Positions 55,394 through 63,635 of a stretch of 64,000 nt of DNA are shown here, one piece after another. Below the pieces are notes generated by a model that saw nothing but the letters and a program-made list of their open reading frames with translations, was not told where the DNA came from and ran no database searches. Position 1 is the stretch's first letter. Each line of letters opens with the position of its first letter. The DNA comes from Flavobacterium hiemivividum (GTDB lineage: Bacteria; Bacteroidota; Bacteroidia; Flavobacteriales; Flavobacteriaceae). The stretch lies in the NCBI RefSeq assembly GCF_004349145.1, contig NZ_SMFO01000006.1, positions 124,001 through 188,000 on the forward strand. Reading direction: 5' to 3'. Both the position numbers and the translations under genes were made by a program.

Positions 55394-56056
55394 ATGAATG
55401 ATAAAATACGAATACACCTTGCAGATGATCATCAAGTCTTAATAGACGGGATGCGAACGCTGTTAAATACAGTTTCTAACTTTGAGGTAGTAGGTTTTTC
55501 TTTAGATGGCAGTACCATTTATGATGATGTATTAAATAACGAAACACATATTCTCGTTCTTGACATTAGCATGCCAAAAAAAGATGGTATCGAAGTAATT
55601 AAGGAGTTTTCTAAAAAAGGATATCCCTGTAAAGTGATCATACTATCTAGTTACGATGACTTAAAAATCATCCAAGAAGTCATGAAATTAGGTGTGAGTG
55701 GCTATTTGACAAAACAATGCGCTGGCGAAAGTATCGTAGAGGCCATACATGCTGTTGCTAACGGAGAAGATTATTTTTGCTCCACAGTTAGAGAGAAAAT
55801 ATTTAATAGCGCAACTAAAGACAATACAAAGTTAAATAAGGAAAAAGTAGTCGTAGACTCCATCTTAACGGAGAGAGAAATCGAAATCATTACTTTAATC
55901 GCATTAGAAAATAGCGGAAAAGAAATAAGTGAAAAATTATTTATAAGTACCAATACTGTCGAAACACATAGAAAAAATATTATGAAAAAGCTAAAAGCAA
56001 AGGGCACGATTGCTTTAGTTAAATTTGCAATTAAAAACAAATTGATTAAACAATAA
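55394..56056 (+). CDS. NarL/FixJ-type response regulator
   Basis: A 220-residue two-component regulator. The receiver has acidic pair Asp11/Asp12, phosphoacceptor Asp57 (VLDISMPKKDG) and SSYDD at 85-89. The C-terminal LuxR helix-turn-helix starts LTEREIEIITLIA and carries ISTNTVETHRKNIMKKL. It is 89 bases upstream of the histidine kinase gene. Confidence 0.95.
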   Translation: MNDKIRIHLADDHQVLIDGMRTLLNTVSNFEVVGFSLDGSTIYDDVLNNETHILVLDISMPKKDGIEVIKEFSKKGYPCKVIILSSYDDLKIIQEVMKLGVSGYLTKQCAGESIVEAIHAVANGEDYFCSTVREKIFNSATKDNTKLNKEKVVVDSILTEREIEIITLIALENSGKEISEKLFISTNTVETHRKNIMKKLKAKGTIALVKFAIKNKLIKQ

Positions 56057-56145
56057 GACATTAAAAAAGCTTTAGTTTACTATCTCAAATCGGTTTGATC
56101 ATTTACTATCAAAAATTAAAGAACAATAACAGAAACTTTCCCTCT

Positions 56146-57840
56146 ATGCACAAAATCAGATTCTTGTTATTATTGTTATTGCTAAGTATTGTTTATCAGC
56201 CCATATTTTCTCAAACTAAAAGTCCTTCTAAAAAAGAAATTATAGAACTGTCAAATGAAGCCACCCGGCTTATGAATGCAGGCAAATATGAACAGTCTTT
56301 AATAAAATCAAGAGCCGCTTTACAATTTGCAATAGCAATAAAAGACGACAACACAATAGCAAGCTGTTATAATACAATTGCTGCGAATTTTGATGAACTA
56401 AGCGAATTTGACAAAGCTTTTTTCTACTATAAAAAAGGACTTCTTTATGCTGACAAAGCAAATAATGATGAATTAAAAAACTGGCTCTACAACAATTTAG
56501 GAAACATATACTGCTTCGATAAAAAAGAATATAAAAAAGGGATTTATTATTATAAAAAATCACTGGATTACAGTCGGAAAGTTGGGGATTCAGTTCAAAT
56601 CGTTTTCACAAATCTAAATATAACGTGGGCCTATTTTGACATAGGCGATTTTAAATCCGGGGAACCGTATTTAAAATTTATTAATAAGCATCATGATAAA
56701 TTTGGTGATGAGTCCACAATTGTTGCGTTAAACATGCTAAATGCTATGTATTATGGCTACAAAAACGAACCAAAAAAAGCGGTTTCCTTCTTTGAAAATG
56801 CAATTGCATTAGGGAATAAAGGGAACGAAAAATCAGATTTATCGTTTACACATCAAGAATACTCTCGATTTTTATTAAAAAATGGGAACTATAAAAAGGC
56901 GTACGAAAACTTAGCTGCTTATAATGATCTCACTGCTGCCCTGAGTTATAAAGAAAAGCTAAAGAAAATTAATGTTGCCGGAATTAATCTGGAAATAGAT
57001 GAGTACAAAAGAGAGATAGATAATATCGAAACAAAATACAAAACCAAAGAGCAATTACTTATAGAAAAACAGTCTAAAAACAAGCAAATAAGTATTATTA
57101 TCATCTCATTACTGCTACTGATTATTATTCTTTCCTATTTTTTCTTTCAAAACACAAAACTGAAGCAACAGAATAAACTCAATGATATCCAGAGCAAAAT
57201 TCAGGAAAATATTATTAATGCATCTATCAACGGCCAAGAGCAAGAACGTAAAAAAATTGCAAATTTCCTGCACGACAACATTAGCGCTTTGCTTTCGTCA
57301 GCTGGTTTGCATTTGAGCGTTTTTAGTTCGAAAAATAAAATTGAATCAGAAGAAATTGAAAAGACAAAGGCTATCCTAAAACGAGCTCATAATAAGGTTC
57401 GTGATTTGTCTCATGAACTTTTGCCATCTCTACTATCTCGTTTTGGTTTATTTTATGCACTTAATGATTTGTGCGAGCAAAACTCAAATTCGAGTATGCA
57501 TTTTGAATATTCAAGTACTGTTGATGAAAAAACACGCTACAATGTTGAGTTTGAAATGAAAATGTACTTTATAGTAATGGAACTACTTAATAACGTGATC
57601 AAACACAGTGGTGCCGGAAGTGCTACACTTAGTTTACTGGAGGTCAACGATGAATTACTTATCCACGTTTGGGACAACGGAGCAGGCTTTGACACCAATG
57701 ATTATAATGCTATTATAGGTTTTGGATTGAATCAAATTCAAGCCAGAATAAACAATATGAAAGGGGAAATTGTTGTACAGTCTAAGTTAAATTCTGGGAC
57801 ATCGGTACATATTAAAGTTCCTATTTTACATGCGGATTAA
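56146..57840 (+). CDS. histidine kinase with TPR sensor part
   Basis: A 564-residue sensor kinase, started at ATG 56146 so that the signal sequence (MHKIRFLLLLLLLSIVYQPIFSQ) is at the N-terminus; an upstream TTG start at 56095 is rejected. Residues about 30-280 are TPR-like helices (FDKAFFYYKKGLLYADKA), followed by a membrane segment at about 320-340. The HisKA_3 phosphoacceptor is His376 (IANFLHDNISALL), and the ATPase domain has Asn482/Asn483 and DNGAGFD. It pairs with the preceding NarL-type regulator. Confidence 0.93.
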   Translation: MHKIRFLLLLLLLSIVYQPIFSQTKSPSKKEIIELSNEATRLMNAGKYEQSLIKSRAALQFAIAIKDDNTIASCYNTIAANFDELSEFDKAFFYYKKGLLYADKANNDELKNWLYNNLGNIYCFDKKEYKKGIYYYKKSLDYSRKVGDSVQIVFTNLNITWAYFDIGDFKSGEPYLKFINKHHDKFGDESTIVALNMLNAMYYGYKNEPKKAVSFFENAIALGNKGNEKSDLSFTHQEYSRFLLKNGNYKKAYENLAAYNDLTAALSYKEKLKKINVAGINLEIDEYKREIDNIETKYKTKEQLLIEKQSKNKQISIIIISLLLLIIILSYFFFQNTKLKQQNKLNDIQSKIQENIINASINGQEQERKKIANFLHDNISALLSSAGLHLSVFSSKNKIESEEIEKTKAILKRAHNKVRDLSHELLPSLLSRFGLFYALNDLCEQNSNSSMHFEYSSTVDEKTRYNVEFEMKMYFIVMELLNNVIKHSGAGSATLSLLEVNDELLIHVWDNGAGFDTNDYNAIIGFGLNQIQARINNMKGEIVVQSKLNSGTSVHIKVPILHAD

Positions 57841-58338
57841 TTATACGCGCTTTTCGATTTCGACAATCTCCAAATCCTTTATTTTGTCTCCCTCAATTAC
57901 AAAACGAAGCATCGTTCGCACTTGATGAAATCCGCTTTTGCCGCAAGCACCAGGGTTCATATGTAGTAAATTATGTTTCTTATCGAAAATTACTTTCAAT
58001 ATATGTGAATGCCCACAAATAAATAATTTAGGAGGATTTGCAGCCATCTCCGCTTTAATGGCCGGACTGTATTTCCCAGGATATCCGCCAATATGCGTAA
58101 TCCACACATCGACTCCTTCACACATAAACCGATTGTGTAATGGAAACTCTAAACGTGCCCTAGCATCATCGATGTTTCCATAAACAGCTCTCAAAGGCTT
58201 TAGTTTTTTTAAAGTATCGGTTACCATTAAGTCTCCAATGTCACCGGCATGCCAAACTTCGTCAGCCTGAGCTACATATTTCAGTATAGTATCGTCTATA
58301 TGACTGTGGGTATCAGAAAGTAAAAGGATTTTTTTCAT
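57841..58338 (-). CDS. YfcE-type metallophosphoesterase
   Basis: A 165-residue phosphodiesterase of the MJ0936/YfcE family. Metal-binding motifs are SDTHSHID (Asp8, His10), HAGDIGD (about 31-37), YGNIDD and CGHSH. Substrate unknown. Its stop is immediately next to the histidine kinase stop (no spacing), and the genes are convergent. Confidence 0.92.
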   Translation of the reverse strand: MKKILLLSDTHSHIDDTILKYVAQADEVWHAGDIGDLMVTDTLKKLKPLRAVYGNIDDARARLEFPLHNRFMCEGVDVWITHIGGYPGKYSPAIKAEMAANPPKLFICGHSHILKVIFDKKHNLLHMNPGACGKSGFHQVRTMLRFVIEGDKIKDLEIVEIEKRV

Positions 58339-58459
58339 TCAGCTGGAACTATTTTAACAATTATGAGCTGTAAAGGTAACTCGTTTCCTCAGAAAAGGGA
58401 ATATAAATACTTACATTTAGAACTTACACATTTAACCTTTTCTCAAGATAAAAACTTTG

Positions 58460-58467
58460 TACCTTTG
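58460..58467 (+). promoter_or_regulatory. -7 box of truA
   Basis: TACCTTTG at 58460-58467, 29 bases before the TTG start codon. Confidence 0.45.
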
Positions 58468-58496
58468 CTACTTTAAAACTTTGCGATACCATCATC

Positions 58497-59237
58497 TTGA
58501 GATATTTTATAAAATTAGCATATAACGGAACTCCTTACCACGGCTGGCAGTATCAACCTAACGCTTCTTCTGTTCAAGAAACGTTGAACAAGGCTATTTC
58601 TACGGTGTTGAACTCAGAAATTAGCATTATGGGAGCTGGACGCACAGACACTGGTGTTCATGCTAAGGAAATGTACGCTCATTTTGATTTTGAAACTCCA
58701 TTTGACATTCCGAATATAGTTCATAAACTCAATTCTTTTTTACCAAAGGACGTAGTCGTTTACAATATTATAGCAGTTCCTGATGAAGCACATGCTCGTT
58801 TTGATGCTTTAAAAAGAACTTATGAATACCACATCAACACTTTTAAAGATCCGTTTTTGCAAGAGCAAAGCTGGTACTTTCATCAAAAATTAGATGTTGA
58901 ATTAATGAATAAAGCAGCAAAATTGTTATTTAACCATATTGATTTTCAATGTTTCTCGAAAGTAAATACGGATGTTAATACTTTTGATTGCACAATATTT
59001 GAAGCTAATTGGAAGCAAATCAACAACCAGCTCGTATTTACAATTTCGGCCAATCGTTTTTTGCGAAATATGGTGCGTTCTATTGTGGGAACACTTGTAA
59101 ACGTGGGTTTGCATAAGATTACACTTGATGATTTTAATACTATCATAGAAAATAAAAATAGAGATAAGGCCGGGTTTTCAGTACCAGCACACGGCTTGTA
59201 TCTGACTGAAATAGAATACGGTTATATTAGTACTTAG
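58497..59237 (+). CDS. truA: tRNA pseudouridine(38-40) synthase TruA
   Basis: A 246-residue TruA acting on the anticodon arm. GAGRTDTGVHA holds the catalytic Asp. The start is TTG 58497, which gives MRYFIKLAYNGTPYHGWQ as in family members; no ATG is available nearby. Other motifs are RFDALKRTYEYHI and NRFLRNMVRSIVG. Confidence 0.95.
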   Translation: MRYFIKLAYNGTPYHGWQYQPNASSVQETLNKAISTVLNSEISIMGAGRTDTGVHAKEMYAHFDFETPFDIPNIVHKLNSFLPKDVVVYNIIAVPDEAHARFDALKRTYEYHINTFKDPFLQEQSWYFHQKLDVELMNKAAKLLFNHIDFQCFSKVNTDVNTFDCTIFEANWKQINNQLVFTISANRFLRNMVRSIVGTLVNVGLHKITLDDFNTIIENKNRDKAGFSVPAHGLYLTEIEYGYIST

Positions 59238-59277
59238 TGATTAGTACTTAGCAGTAAGTACTTTAAAATAAATACAT

Positions 59278-59368
59278 CCATAGCCCTGATGGTAATGGAA
59301 ATCCTTGAACGCCGGGGTTCGGCGGTTAAGATTGTAATGAACAGCAGGATTAAGCTCCTGAAAAAACT
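59278..59368 (+). ncRNA. Flavo-1-like structured element
   Basis: The 91-base element starts CATAGCCCTGAT and ends GATTAAGCTCCTGAA. AGC-CCTG pairs with CAGG...GCT, and the inner part AATCCTTGAACGCC pairs imperfectly with GGCGGTTAAGATT, topped by a GCCG-GGGTT-CGGC hairpin. This composition and the AGCCC-GAT...AATCC...AAGATT...AGCAGGAT...AGCTCC frame match, from memory, a family of conserved structured intergenic elements of Bacteroidota, probably Flavo-1. It lies between truA and the ABC exporter, ending about 24 bases before the exporter start. Function unknown. Confidence 0.6.
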
Positions 59369-59391
59369 GAAATAAATTCAGCATAAAAAAA

Positions 59392-61146
59392 ATGAAAGCA
59401 AAAGCATTCGATACTCGATTATTCAAACGAATATTACAATATACTAAACCTTACCAATGGCGTTTTAACGGCGTAATTGTGTTTGCCATTTCCTTATCTA
59501 TATTTGCGGCCTTACGACCGTATTTATTGAAGCAAACCGTCGACGGATACATCCAGACGGAGGATGCTAACGGATTATTATACTACATTACCTTGATGGG
59601 TATTGTGTTATTATGCGAAGTTTTCTCTCAGTTTTACTTCGTTTTCTGGGCAAACTGGTTGGGTCAGGATATCGTAAAAGACATTCGAATCAAACTATTC
59701 AAGCATATACTGAGTTTCAGAATGAAATATTTTGATTTGGTACCAGTAGGTCAATTAGTAACTCGCTCCGTATCAGATATTGAGTCAATCGCTCGTATTT
59801 TTAGTCAAGGATTATTCATGATTATCAGTGATTTAATGAAAATGGTGGTCGTACTTATTTTTATGTTTTACATGAACTGGAAGCTGACTTGGATTGTAAT
59901 TGTTGCGATGCCGGTTTTAGTATTTATCACCCGTATTTTTCAACGCAAGATGCAAGTAGCTTTTGAGGACGTGAGAAACCAAATTTCAAACATGAATTCC
60001 TTTGTGCAAGAACGTGTGACCGGAATGAAGATTGTACAACTCTTCAATAGAGAAGAAATTGAAGCCGACAAATTCAAGGAAATCAATGACAAACACAAAA
60101 AGGCTTGGATTAAAACAATCCTCTATAACTCCATTTTCTTCCCCATCGCCGATATTATTTCCTCGCTAACCCTTGGTTTTATTATCTATTATGGTGGAAT
60201 TAAGATTCTGAATGGTGATAACTTTACCACTTTTGGAGATTTGTTTTCCTACACCATGTTTATAGCGATGCTATTTAATCCCTTGCGCCAGATTGCAGAT
60301 AAATTCAATGAGATGCAGCTTGGAATGATTGCCGCTAATCGTGTTTTTGCGATTATTGATACCCAAGACCAGATTCAAGATACAGGAACAATTGAAGCAC
60401 CTGTTTTCCGTGGGAATATCGTATTTAAAGACGTTAATTTCAGTTATATCCCTGATGAAGAGGTCATAAAAGGAATCGATTTAAATGTAAACGCAGCCGA
60501 AACAATTGCGATTGTGGGATCTACTGGAGCAGGAAAATCGACTATCATCAATTTGCTGAACCGTTTTTATGAAATTAACAGCGGTACCATTTGCATCGAC
60601 AATGAAAACATTGAAAACTATACTTTAGGATCACTGCGCAAGCAAATTGCTGTTGTACTTCAAGATGTGTTCCTTTTTGCTGATACTATTTTCAACAACA
60701 TTACACTTAACAATCCAGAAATTACAAGAGAAGATGTTTTGGCTGCAGCCAAGGAAATTGGAGTGCATGACTTCATCATGAGTTTGCCGGATAATTATGA
60801 CTTTGATGTAAAAGAGCGTGGTGTGATGCTGTCTTCGGGACAACGTCAATTGATAGCTTTCTTGAGAGCTTATGTCAGTAACCCGAGTATTCTTATTCTT
60901 GATGAAGCGACTTCTTCGATTGATACCTACTCTGAAGAATTGATACAACGCGCCACCGAAACGATAACCACAGGAAGAACCTCGATTGTAATTGCTCATA
61001 GACTAGCCACTATTATCAATGCTGATAAAATTGTGGTGATGGATAAGGGATTAATTGTGGAGCAAGGAACGCATCAGGAATTAATCAATAAAGAAAATGG
61101 CTATTATAAAAACCTTTATGATTCTCAGTTTTCGGTAGCTAATTAA
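59392..61146 (+). CDS. ABC transporter ATP-binding/permease protein (exporter, MsbA-like)
   Basis: A 584-residue half-transporter with six membrane segments (about 25-310) and an ATPase domain. Walker A GSTGAGKST is at about 376-384, the Q loop in VVLQDVF, the ABC signature LSSGQRQ, and Walker B ILILDEATSS. It probably works as a homodimer, exporting a lipid or drug; substrate unknown. It follows the Flavo-1-like element. Confidence 0.95.
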   Translation: MKAKAFDTRLFKRILQYTKPYQWRFNGVIVFAISLSIFAALRPYLLKQTVDGYIQTEDANGLLYYITLMGIVLLCEVFSQFYFVFWANWLGQDIVKDIRIKLFKHILSFRMKYFDLVPVGQLVTRSVSDIESIARIFSQGLFMIISDLMKMVVVLIFMFYMNWKLTWIVIVAMPVLVFITRIFQRKMQVAFEDVRNQISNMNSFVQERVTGMKIVQLFNREEIEADKFKEINDKHKKAWIKTILYNSIFFPIADIISSLTLGFIIYYGGIKILNGDNFTTFGDLFSYTMFIAMLFNPLRQIADKFNEMQLGMIAANRVFAIIDTQDQIQDTGTIEAPVFRGNIVFKDVNFSYIPDEEVIKGIDLNVNAAETIAIVGSTGAGKSTIINLLNRFYEINSGTICIDNENIENYTLGSLRKQIAVVLQDVFLFADTIFNNITLNNPEITREDVLAAAKEIGVHDFIMSLPDNYDFDVKERGVMLSSGQRQLIAFLRAYVSNPSILILDEATSSIDTYSEELIQRATETITTGRTSIVIAHRLATIINADKIVVMDKGLIVEQGTHQELINKENGYYKNLYDSQFSVAN

Positions 61147-61195
61147 TCGATAATTTTCAGGTTAACGAAGAATATTTTTAATGCCTGATTTCTTC

Positions 61196-61681
61196 TTAAG
61201 ATGATATATCTGAAACTACTTCACAAGTTGGTTCATGTATGATAGGAAAATTACAGGAATTAGCTATAAAACAAAGTTCGTTTGCTTTTTTATGTAAACT
61301 TAGTGCTTTGACTATTTTTTCTTTTTGTCGAATGATCACTTTCGGATGCAAACGAACTTCCGTAAAACGCCCGCTACCGTTTTCTAAAACTTCAAGCGTG
61401 GCCTCAGCTGCATCAGAATAAGACACCACTTCAATTCCGTTTTGAGAGCAAACATATAAATAGGACATCATGTGGCAGGAAACAACACTGCTTAACAATA
61501 AATCTTCGGGATTGTACAAACTTGGATCTCCTTTAAAAGCTTTGGCTGCTGAAACATCTAAAACATCTTTCCCCTCAATTGTGACAGTGTGGTTTTTCGT
61601 GTAAATTCTGGAAGTAGAAACCGCTTCTTTTTTAGTCGAAAACCAATTCAATTTTGCTTTAAATATATCTTTGAACCCCAT
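61196..61681 (-). CDS. OsmC family protein
   Basis: A 161-residue protein if started at ATG 61681 (MGFKDIFKAK); ATG 61699 would add six residues. The two peroxidatic cysteine segments of the Ohr/OsmC fold are SSVVSCHMMSYLY and LCFIANSCNFP, though the second part has additional Cys residues. It may reduce organic hydroperoxides; YhfA-like members of the family have no known function. Confidence 0.85.
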   Translation of the reverse strand: MGFKDIFKAKLNWFSTKKEAVSTSRIYTKNHTVTIEGKDVLDVSAAKAFKGDPSLYNPEDLLLSSVVSCHMMSYLYVCSQNGIEVVSYSDAAEATLEVLENGSGRFTEVRLHPKVIIRQKEKIVKALSLHKKANELCFIANSCNFPIIHEPTCEVVSDISS

Positions 61682-61770
61682 TATTTTCTTTTTATTCAAA
61701 AGTACTTAAAAACTGGAACAACGATTGCCATCACTAAAAAATGAATTACTCTTTTTGAAAATAAAAATTG

Positions 61771-61778
61771 TAATTTTG
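61771..61778 (+). promoter_or_regulatory. -7 box of the EamA exporter gene
   Basis: TAATTTTG, 25 bases before the GTG at 61803. A TTG occurs 13 bases upstream (61755-61757). Its position supports the GTG start over the upstream TTG. Confidence 0.45.
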
Positions 61779-61802
61779 ACTGCTTACATCATCAATGATA
61801 AA

Positions 61803-62654
61803 GTGAAAAACAAACTATTCAACATACCTCCATTACCAGCTGTACTTTTTGCTATAATAAGTGTTCAGTCTGGTGCCGCAATTGCAAAAAGTCTTTTTCC
61901 TGCTCTTGGTGCCGCTGGAACTGCCTCTCTTAGAATTGGTATTTCGGCTATCATTCTCTTCGCATTTTACAAACCCAATCTATTCAAAATTACCCCGCAA
62001 CAATGGAAACTCGTTATTCCTTATGGTTTGTCTCTGGGAGCGATGAATTTAATTTTTTACATGGCAATAGAGAGAATTCCCATCGGACTAGCGGTGACAC
62101 TGGAGTTTATAGGTCCGTTATTGGTCGCTGTTTTTGGTTCAAAACGTTTTGTAGATTATTTATGGGTGCTATTGGCCGCAGCCGGAATAGTTTTGATTGC
62201 TCCTTGGTCAAACAACGGAATAGACGTTTTAGGCGCTTTGTTTGCTTTATTGGCAGGAGCTTTTTGGGCTTTTTATATCGTTTTGGGAGGGAAAATTTCG
62301 AAAATCATGAAAGGCGGAGATGCTGTTACAACCGGAATGCTCTTTGCGTCTCTGTTAATTATCCCTTTTGGAATTATGGGAGACGGGCTAAGTAATGTTA
62401 CACCTACACTTCTTTCTTTAGGAGTAGCGCTTGCCCTTTTATCTAGTGCCATTCCCTTTACTTTAGAAATGAAAGCTCTTGGCCAACTTCCAGCACGTAC
62501 ATTCAGTATTTTAATGAGTCTGGAACCCGCAGCAGCTTCTATTTGCGCACTGATATTCTTACAAGAATATCTTGCTCTTAACGAGGTTGTAGCTGTTATT
62601 TTTGTAGTAATCGCTTCCGCTGGCTCAACACTGACAACCAAATCAGAAGCTTAA
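61803..62654 (+). CDS. EamA family exporter (RhtA-like, threonine/homoserine)
   Basis: A membrane protein with 10 predicted segments and two EamA repeats. From GTG 61803 it has 283 residues, beginning with VKNKLFNIPP (V read as M); the frame runs upstream to TTG 61725, but the -7 box at 61771-61778 overlaps that extension. The RhtA-like segments AVLFAIISVQSGAAIAKSLFP, GAAGTASLRIG and PLLVAVFGSKR are seen. It probably exports an amino acid such as threonine or homoserine. Confidence 0.88.
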   Translation: MKNKLFNIPPLPAVLFAIISVQSGAAIAKSLFPALGAAGTASLRIGISAIILFAFYKPNLFKITPQQWKLVIPYGLSLGAMNLIFYMAIERIPIGLAVTLEFIGPLLVAVFGSKRFVDYLWVLLAAAGIVLIAPWSNNGIDVLGALFALLAGAFWAFYIVLGGKISKIMKGGDAVTTGMLFASLLIIPFGIMGDGLSNVTPTLLSLGVALALLSSAIPFTLEMKALGQLPARTFSILMSLEPAAASICALIFLQEYLALNEVVAVIFVVIASAGSTLTTKSEA

Positions 62655-62733
62655 TTTATAACCGTGAAATGAGGTTTCGTTTGTTGTTGCTTTTTCAAAT
62701 TGTATAAGCCACAATGTTATTTCGCCTAAACTT

Positions 62734-63501
62734 TTAATTAATTTTATTCCCTACTTCTCTAATTTCTCTACGTAGTTCTCTAAACATATCCTTTACACTC
62801 TCGGTACTTAAATCATCTGGTGTAAATTCATTGGTAGCAATGCTACAGGCGTATTCCCAAATTTCCAGAATCTCTGATGCTTTAACTTGATAAGGCAAAT
62901 AAACAGTATTATCAGAGTGCAGCATTAATGCATTCTTTCCGTTTTTGTTCAATCGTTTGTAAACTATTCCCTCACTTTTAGTTACAACTATATATGTTTT
63001 TCCATCCATTACATCGCCTAGTCTTTCCACATATTGGGCTACAATAAAAGATCCTTCTTTATGTGGTGGCATGGAATCTCCTTCTACTGGAAAGGCTCTA
63101 AATTTTCCATTCCGCAAAAAGGGAAGTGAGATATGCTGAAGATTTTCTATAAATTCAGGATCTGCATATCCTGAAGCATATCCTGCTCTCGCTTTATGAG
63201 GTACAATTTCTATGATATTTTCTCCTTGTTGATCAACGGTTATAGGCAATAATATCCTGTTATCTCCTAGTTTTAGTAAGTCCTCAAAGGGTATTTTTTG
63301 TACGTCTACCGAGAGTAAAATATCAATACTGGCATGAAAATAATAAGATATCCTCTTCAAAATATCATACGGCGGTTCAGAGCTACCGTCTTCATATTTG
63401 ACATACCTTCCTCTTGTTATCAAAAGATTTTGAGCTAGTTTTTCCTGAGAAATCCCCTTCTTAATTCTTAGATGCCTGATGTTGTCGGAAAATAAAGACA
63501 T
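62734..63501 (-). CDS. LexA-like XRE/S24 transcriptional regulator
   Basis: A 255-residue protein with an N-terminal XRE helix-turn-helix (GISQEKLAQNLLITRGRYVKYEDG, about 16-39) and a C-terminal S24 peptidase domain with Ser143 (GDSMPP) and Lys182 (VYKRL). An Ala106-Gly107 bond in KARAGYASGYADP is a likely self-cleavage site, as in LexA and UmuD. It is divergent from DNA polymerase IV, so it probably represses SOS-type DNA-damage genes. It is not LexA proper, as the DNA-binding domain is of XRE type. Confidence 0.92.
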   Translation of the reverse strand: MSLFSDNIRHLRIKKGISQEKLAQNLLITRGRYVKYEDGSSEPPYDILKRISYYFHASIDILLSVDVQKIPFEDLLKLGDNRILLPITVDQQGENIIEIVPHKARAGYASGYADPEFIENLQHISLPFLRNGKFRAFPVEGDSMPPHKEGSFIVAQYVERLGDVMDGKTYIVVTKSEGIVYKRLNKNGKNALMLHSDNTVYLPYQVKASEILEIWEYACSIATNEFTPDDLSTESVKDMFRELRREIREVGNKIN

Positions 63502-63510
63502 AGTAATTTT

Positions 63511-63566
63511 GTTATAATTTATAACTACAAATATACATTTTTTTGTTACAATCTGTGCTAATTTTG
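63511..63566. promoter_or_regulatory. divergent promoter region of the S24 regulator and dinB with a candidate operator
   Basis: The minus-strand -7 box TATATTTG (63535-63528) serves the S24 gene; the plus-strand TAATTTTG (63559-63566) serves dinB. A TTG lies 13 bases upstream of each. The dyad GTTATAA-T-TTATAAC at 63511-63525 overlaps the expected S24 transcription start and could be an autoregulatory operator. Confidence 0.5.
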
Positions 63567-63635
63567 TAATTCAAATTTGTCACGGAAGTTTTGAGATGAA
63601 ATGGATAGATGTACAATTTGAAAAATAAAATCAGT

